NCBI RefSeq assembly: GCF_910592395.1
Contig: NC_088313.1
Span: 4,960,501-5,024,500 of the forward strand
Reading direction: 5' to 3'
DNA length: 64,000 nt
Origin: Lineus longissimus
Taxonomy: Eukaryota > Nemertea > Pilidiophora > Heteronemertea > Lineidae
Below the pieces are notes generated by a model. The model saw nothing but the letters and a program-made list of their open reading frames with translations. It made no database searches and was not told where the DNA came from. Positions 59,092-64,000 of the stretch are shown in pieces. Within the stretch, counting starts at the first letter, position 1. Each line of letters opens with the position of its first letter. A program made the translations under genes and the position numbers.

Positions 59092-61906
59092 GCGTAACCA
59101 TCTATACTGATAACACTGTACATACTCCCAAAAGTGTGGTTCCAAGCTGGTCCTACGTCGGCCACATAATGCGCCGACCGGGTATTTGAAATGGACTTGT
59201 CGAGGCCTTTGTCCAAGCAACTGCTCAGCTATGTGAGGTACACACACAATGACATATCTGACCCCTACAAAAATGCTTATGGCGCCGTATCTATATTGTC
59301 GCGTTGCATCAGCGTGGTTTGACAGTCTTTATGCAAATTGCTAAACTTTGCAGTTTGTCAGTGATGTTTTGGCAGCATGTCAATTATGTAGCTGGGGGCT
59401 AAGGGGATTCTGAAAATGTCTTCAAATCAACTTTATATGTAACATGAACTTCACGGAAAACGCCTTATATCTGAACTGTTATGATGTTTGTTACGATAAA
59501 TGTACATTATTAATTACGCCACCTTATTTCTGAGTAAAACACTTGGTAATCTATATCGTTTTTTCTTTTTTTGCCGCATTTTCGCGCGCACTTGGAAACC
59601 TTTTCCCATCAAAATGGTTGTACAGTGTAGATCCTATTAATATCAACTTCTAGACTTCATACGATATTAATATGAGCCAGGCTGTATCAGTCATTGTACG
59701 TACATGTACTATACATGTTTAGGTGGCAATGCTTTAGAGACAGTATCCATCTGCTTATACTTGCAGATCTCCTTTGAGGAACACGATATACTACTGTCTA
59801 TGACCTAATCAGCCATTCTCCTTTTATAAACTCCACTAACAGTTTATCTTGAATGGCCAAGCCTGAATCGTGGCACCAGTAATCTATTTGTATCTCGACC
59901 TGGCCAAAGTCGGGGAGCTTTGTCGAATGGCAATGTACTTGGTGTCCGTAAGATTGTGTGGAGTTGTGAAGCAGCAGGTCAGGCATGTACGTGAATGCTA
60001 CCTGGATGCTGATGTCAAGTTGCACACCACATGTATTTTACTCCTTTGAGGACCTTCAATAATCAGCGCCACAAACGGAAGAAGTTCGATATTCGTATCT
60101 AGATACGCTAGCGTGTCAACGTCCTCAAAGGTGCTAGATGATGTTATCTCCCATAAGTAAAACTTCATTCGTAGGCGAGATCCAGGAGCGAAACTAACTT
60201 TTTGGTCTTCGTGTGGGAGGAGGGGGCAAAAGGACACTTCTTCGGGAAGGGCCCAACGACGGAACAATTCGGGGGGGGGGGGGCGCGAACATTTCTAAAG
60301 TGAAAATAGCGCATTATTAATGTAACTTTAGTTATTCCACAAAGTACTCTTTTTGAAAATCATTTTCTCGCCTGCACTCGAGTTTTGAAATAAAAAAGAA
60401 TCCTCTTCCCCGCCGAAAAATCGAGAACGCGCGTGTAACGCGCACGCGGCTTCTGATTGGGCATCCTTGAATACCATCGGTTATTGTCACCGAGTGATGC
60501 ACGGAAGTTCCGAATGCTGACTGGCGGGCCGGGCTGAAACATCAGCGGCTAGACATGTGCGGTCAGCCGCACGATGCCGACCACATTGGGGCTTGATGCT
60601 GTAGACCTTTCCAACGGGTGGAAGTCAGATCCTCTCCGGAGTTGCTGTCCTGAGGTACCCCAGGAGGCAACGGTAAAAAAATGAAGCGAATAAAAAACGT
60701 GCGTAAGAAATATATTGCACACTGAAATTAAGGACTTCCTGTCAGGTGACAGGTTTTGACCAATTAAAACCCCCGTGAGCAGGGCCGTACTGCCGTCAGT
60801 GCCGAACAATTGGCGTTGAACGGGACGGGTCAGGCCGATCTACAGTCGGCGCCTCCACTTTCGGACACATTCGTCAACTCGTTTCCCCAAACGAAATTGG
60901 TGGGACTGAGACTGATTGAAAAGGTTGATGTTGATCACTGTCATGTTTTACTGTTGGTTACACGAATATAATTCAGTAAGCGAGACTGAAAAAAAAGAAT
61001 TTGAATTTCTGATACATGGTCTCAGTCCCCAGCATGGATATGTCTGCCATCATAAACACATATTTGTTTTTATGAATTATGAATTTCTTCTGTATAAAAG
61101 GAGATTAAGATGTTTCAGGTCAGTAACCTAAACAATGTAGTCTCAGGATCAAATTCACCCGTCACGACCGAATATTAAGGTTGGATCACAGGTCAAAAAT
61201 GGTCCAAACCCTTAGTGAAAATATATATATATACAGTACGCCAGCATAATAGGCCTAATACGTATGAACTGACTGCAAACTAATACTGATACCATTAACT
61301 CAACTATCATGATAAAACATTTGTCAATTTTTTCAGTCGTCATTTGTCGTCATTGTCATGTGCTGCCACCTGAGCTAAGAAATGGGTACTAGACTAGATA
61401 AAATCAAAAAATTCGCGCCCGTTTTTACGGCGGGGGACGATTTACAGCGGCTAGAACCCCTGAACCAACTCCTGCAGATCCGTCATACATCAAGTCAAAG
61501 CAAGCATGAACCTGGTTTAATCAGCAGTTTACCTTACTAACCTACAAACATACCACGACGTTTGGACAAAGTTTTGCAAGTTTCTTGTAAATGTCAACTT
61601 GCAAAACTTTATCCAGCCAAAATATGACATTTCAACGTGATAGAAAATTTCAAAATGTTTTAAAACTAATATTCCAACTTTAAGAATCAAAAAAATTTGA
61701 GCAATATTAATGCCTTTTAAGAACAATTTTGATTGCACTATTTGCACTATTGCGCAAGGCTATATCATTCGCGGCAGGCGCCAAGAGTTAAGCGGATAAC
61801 ATGGAACTACACGTTCGCTATTATGGCTGATTCCGGCTATTTCCGTCCCTTTAAAGCTATAAACTCACTACCGTCCGAAACTATGGGCGGTTATTACCAC
61901 AAAAAA
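59092..61906. other. 3' flank of GPCR gene 2
   Basis: Colinear with the gene 1 flank. Lacks about 215 bp at 60146 and has an extra 75 bp near 61012-61085. No coding frame conserved between the two flanks is convincing. Confidence 0.5.
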
Positions 61907-62180
61907 GGACGAGCAGACGAAAACAAGGACAGACCATAACGAAGACGTTATGAAGTAGAACGAAGACATTATGTACTAAAACAAAGATGTTGAAAAGTGA
62001 AACGAAAACATTGTATCTTTAAAAACAAGGACATCCATACACCATGCTTAAGACCTACATGACATCGTATCTTTCAAACATGTCAAAATAAGGACATCAA
62101 CAAGACACGAAGACATCAACACAACACGAAGACGTCGACACGACGCGGAGACATCATACAACACGAAGACAACAGATGGC
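61907..62180. repeat. Degenerate ACGAAGACATC minisatellite
   Basis: Variants of AACGAAGACATT / CACGAAGACATCAACAC recur, tightest at 62095-62175 with a spacing of about 17-20 bp. It begins right at the end of duplication unit 2. Confidence 0.6.
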
Positions 62181-62244
62181 GCTCGCGTACTGTATTTTTG
62201 TTATTGCTGTAAGCGACGCAGCATAAAATGGCGACTGAAGGCCA

Positions 62245-62430
62245 AGTACCTGTAATAAAGTTTTGAGCCATTTTCCAGTTAAATAGCTCATAACTTTTTC
62301 CCAGACGTAATCTGGGAGGAACGCTTTCACAGGCAAATAGACCTATCCTAGCCTGTCAAACCATGGAATTTTCGTTGCACGTTATGCATGATAAATTCAA
62401 GGTTTGGGGGGTCTGAACATAGGGGGCGCT
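62245..62430 (-). repeat. Interspersed repeat of the 31440 family, partial inverted copy
   Basis: Read on the minus strand it matches the distal half of 31440-31905 (CCATGGTTTGACAGGCTAGG-like, GTGAAAGCGTTCCTCCC, AAAACTTTATTACAGGTAC). Confidence 0.6.
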
Positions 62431-62591
62431 TTTTTCCAATCATTTTCACCGTCGACCTACTTTTTGGAGGGTATGGTTCCAACATATTCACATGAACCTT
62501 TGGGATTGCGTAATAATCTAAAAATGTCAAAAAGTTTGGCCCCACATATCATACTAAATTCTAAAATTATTTTTAAAAACATTTATAAATG

Positions 62592-63068
62592 AATTAAGGC
62601 CAGAGTCCTCTATTAAAACATGTGTACATTACGTGTACATTGTTGTGCATAGGTTTTGGTAAAAAAACTACTCATTGGACCAATCAATCTGCACAAAATT
62701 TTATATGTGTCAAGAAGAACCCTTTGCCAATAGCATAATAAAGTTTAAAAAAATTCCAATACCGATTGCCTGAGAAAAAAAGATTTCCGTACACCATATC
62801 CATCAAAACGTCGCTGGCGCATTGATATGGCCCTGTCAAAGTACAAGTTTTAAACTGACCAGTGAGACCAAATTTTCTTAAATATATTATCAAAAAGCAT
62901 ATTTCTGTGATGGCCTGACTCTGTAGATTAAGAATCAACCACAGATTGAGAATTAATTCCACTTTGGTCCATCCCAGCCATGTATTTACCACAACTTGAC
63001 ATTTTGATAAGCTCTATGTGACTGTGCCACACTTCCGGTCGTGGATGAATACAGGTCTCTGCCCTTAA
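62592..63068 (+). repeat. Interspersed repeat, about 480 bp, copy 2
   Basis: Same orientation and order as 16146-16626 (ACATTACGTGTACATT, CCTGAGAAAAAA, CATATTTCTGTGATGGCCTG, AATTAATTCCACTTTG, CGTGGATGAATACA). Numerous substitutions and small indels indicate an old dispersal. Confidence 0.7.
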
Positions 63069-63109
63069 GGGAATTAAATTTTTTTAAAGGGACTATTTTC
63101 AACCTCGAC

Positions 63110-63485
63110 CGGACCTTTAATTACAGGTACGTGACCTACAGCTGCAAGCATGTCAAACCATGAAATTTTCGTTGCACACAATGTGTGATAATTTCAGTGT
63201 TGGGGGGGGGGGAGGGGAGGGATGATTTTTGACGGACTTTATCCCGCGAATCACCTCTTTGACCACACCGGTTAATTTGAATCCCAAAACCACACAAGCA
63301 AGCCAATTTGACTGAAACTTAATCATTTTCATCACTTTAAACACACCTTATTCTCAATATAAGAAGAAGTATATTTGAAATGGAAAATAACATTCAGCTG
63401 GTAAGGTGAGACCACGCATTCGTCTCAAACGGAACTATTTTCGTCTACAACCGCGAGCTGATTGGTTAAATACAGGTGCGGGACC
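63110..63485 (-). repeat. Interspersed repeat of the 31440 family, second inverted copy
   Basis: The minus strand matches the proximal part of 31440-31905: TTAAACC/TTAAATACAGG, GAGACCACGCATTCGTCTCA, GGTGTGTTTAAAGTGATGAA and GAAAATTTCATGG. A G-run lies at about 63202-63211. Confidence 0.6.
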
Positions 63486-63613
63486 TCCAGGCCGGCCCCC
63501 TGGCTGCCATTTCCATTTCGAAAAATTCGATGCCTAAAACTTAACGTGGCCTACATTTTCATTTTAACAATCGTACAAGGGAAGAACAAACAAAATGATT
63601 GGGACATGAAGAG

Positions 63614-63619
63614 AAAAAA
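63614..63619 (-). terminator. RNA polymerase III oligo-T terminator
   Basis: Six A's on the plus strand read as TTTTTT directly after the 5S rRNA 3' end. Confidence 0.75.
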
Positions 63620-63737
63620 GTCTACAACATGCGGTATTCCGAGGCGGTCACCCATCCACGTGCTAACCACGCTCGACGTTGCTTGGCTTCGGTGATCGGA
63701 CGAGAACCGGTGTTTTCAACGTGATATGGTCGTAGAC
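63618..63737 (-). rRNA. 5S ribosomal RNA gene
   Basis: On the minus strand the sequence starts GTCTACGACCATATCACG and contains CCGGTTCTCGTCCGATCACC and GAAGCCAAGCAACG (A-box region). It continues TGGTTAGCACGTGGATGGG and TGACCGCCTCGGAATACC (C-box), and ends GTTGTAGAC then oligo-T. Length is about 120 nt, the normal size. The ends pair to form helix I (GTCTACGAC with GTTGTAGAC). Internal promoter elements look intact, so it may be transcribed. A 5S-derived SINE is less likely because the terminator follows at once. Single copy in this window, though 5S genes are usually in arrays. Confidence 0.88.
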
Positions 63738-63763
63738 ATTAGAGGCGGCGATGCGTAGGTTAC

Positions 63764-63771
63764 TTATAATA
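63764..63771 (-). promoter_or_regulatory. TATA-like element upstream of the 5S gene
   Basis: The minus strand reads TATTATAAG about 27-35 bp before the 5S start, where several invertebrate 5S genes carry an upstream TATA-like element. Confidence 0.4.
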
Positions 63772-64000
63772 TCACTGCGCCTACCATAATGCGTCATTAT
63801 TTGGGGTCAGAGGCATTATGTATGCCTACGTCACAGCTTCGTCGCATTGCAGATGTGGTTGGGGCGCCCCTTACACGACGGAGTCTACGCGTAGACATAC
63901 AGTTCACGCAGGCTCGCACTGAAACATACACGGACGCACATTCAAGAACTGCACGCAGATCAACATCGGAAGAAGAGAGTGCCGACTGGACATCAAAGAC
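63772..64000. other. Window end, nothing recognised
   Basis: No gene, repeat boundary or RNA signal is visible in the last 230 bp. Confidence 0.4.

Larger units (their letters stand above)
52466..61906 (+). repeat. Tandem duplication unit 2 (9.4 kb)
   Basis: Second head-to-tail copy of unit 1, without the LINE. It diverges from unit 1 by a few percent in introns and flanks, judged by eye. It ends where unit 1's AAAAA|ACGTG join is replaced by AAAAAAGGACGAGC, unique sequence. Confidence 0.9.

Overview
This 64-kb window is nuclear DNA of an animal. Its genes are split by GT-AG introns, it contains a 5S rRNA gene with an oligo-T terminator, and most of the rest is transposon debris. The gene content (a neurophysin-domain secreted precursor and rhodopsin-like GPCRs), a LINE carrying a 2A-like motif, and very frequent TACATGTA and TAGGCCTA words all suggest a marine invertebrate. 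A deuterostome (echinoderm, hemichordate or amphioxus-like) is my best guess, held with low confidence.

Layout. 1-24 kb is gene-poor. It holds a patchwork of MITEs and foldback elements, a decayed LINE 3' end (about 11.8-12.9 kb, minus) and a 41-bp minisatellite. At 24.83-25.07 kb there is a TATA box and a possible non-coding first exon with a splice donor. 25-33 kb is again transposon-rich, including a mariner-like element with a transposase fragment and a 187-bp palindrome. 33.80-35.45 kb (plus) is a three-exon gene for a secreted 144-aa protein with a complete 14-cysteine neurophysin domain. No vasopressin/oxytocin-type nonapeptide is visible in it.

37.70-61.91 kb is a head-to-tail tandem duplication, joined at about 52.465 kb. 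Each unit carries a five-exon gene for the same orphan rhodopsin-like GPCR (561 aa predicted from each copy, about 95% identical). Unit 1 has been invaded in intron 2 by a 5.9-kb non-LTR retrotransposon on the minus strand. Unit 2 preserves the empty site, so the insertion ends and the short target-site duplication can be read directly. The LINE encodes endonuclease, reverse transcriptase and a C-terminal cysteine motif, interrupted by one in-frame TAA. A DVELNPGP 2A-like motif sits near its N terminus behind a signal-like hydrophobic stretch.

From 62 kb to the end there are more interspersed repeats, then a 5S rRNA gene on the minus strand (63618-63737).

The two most interesting items are the neurophysin gene, which keeps the classical intron positions but has no recognisable hormone and no glutamate in the loop that normally carries Glu47, and the young GPCR pair, whose coding differences are mostly amino-acid changing. 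All gene models are read by eye from splice signals and reading frames, with no transcript or database support.
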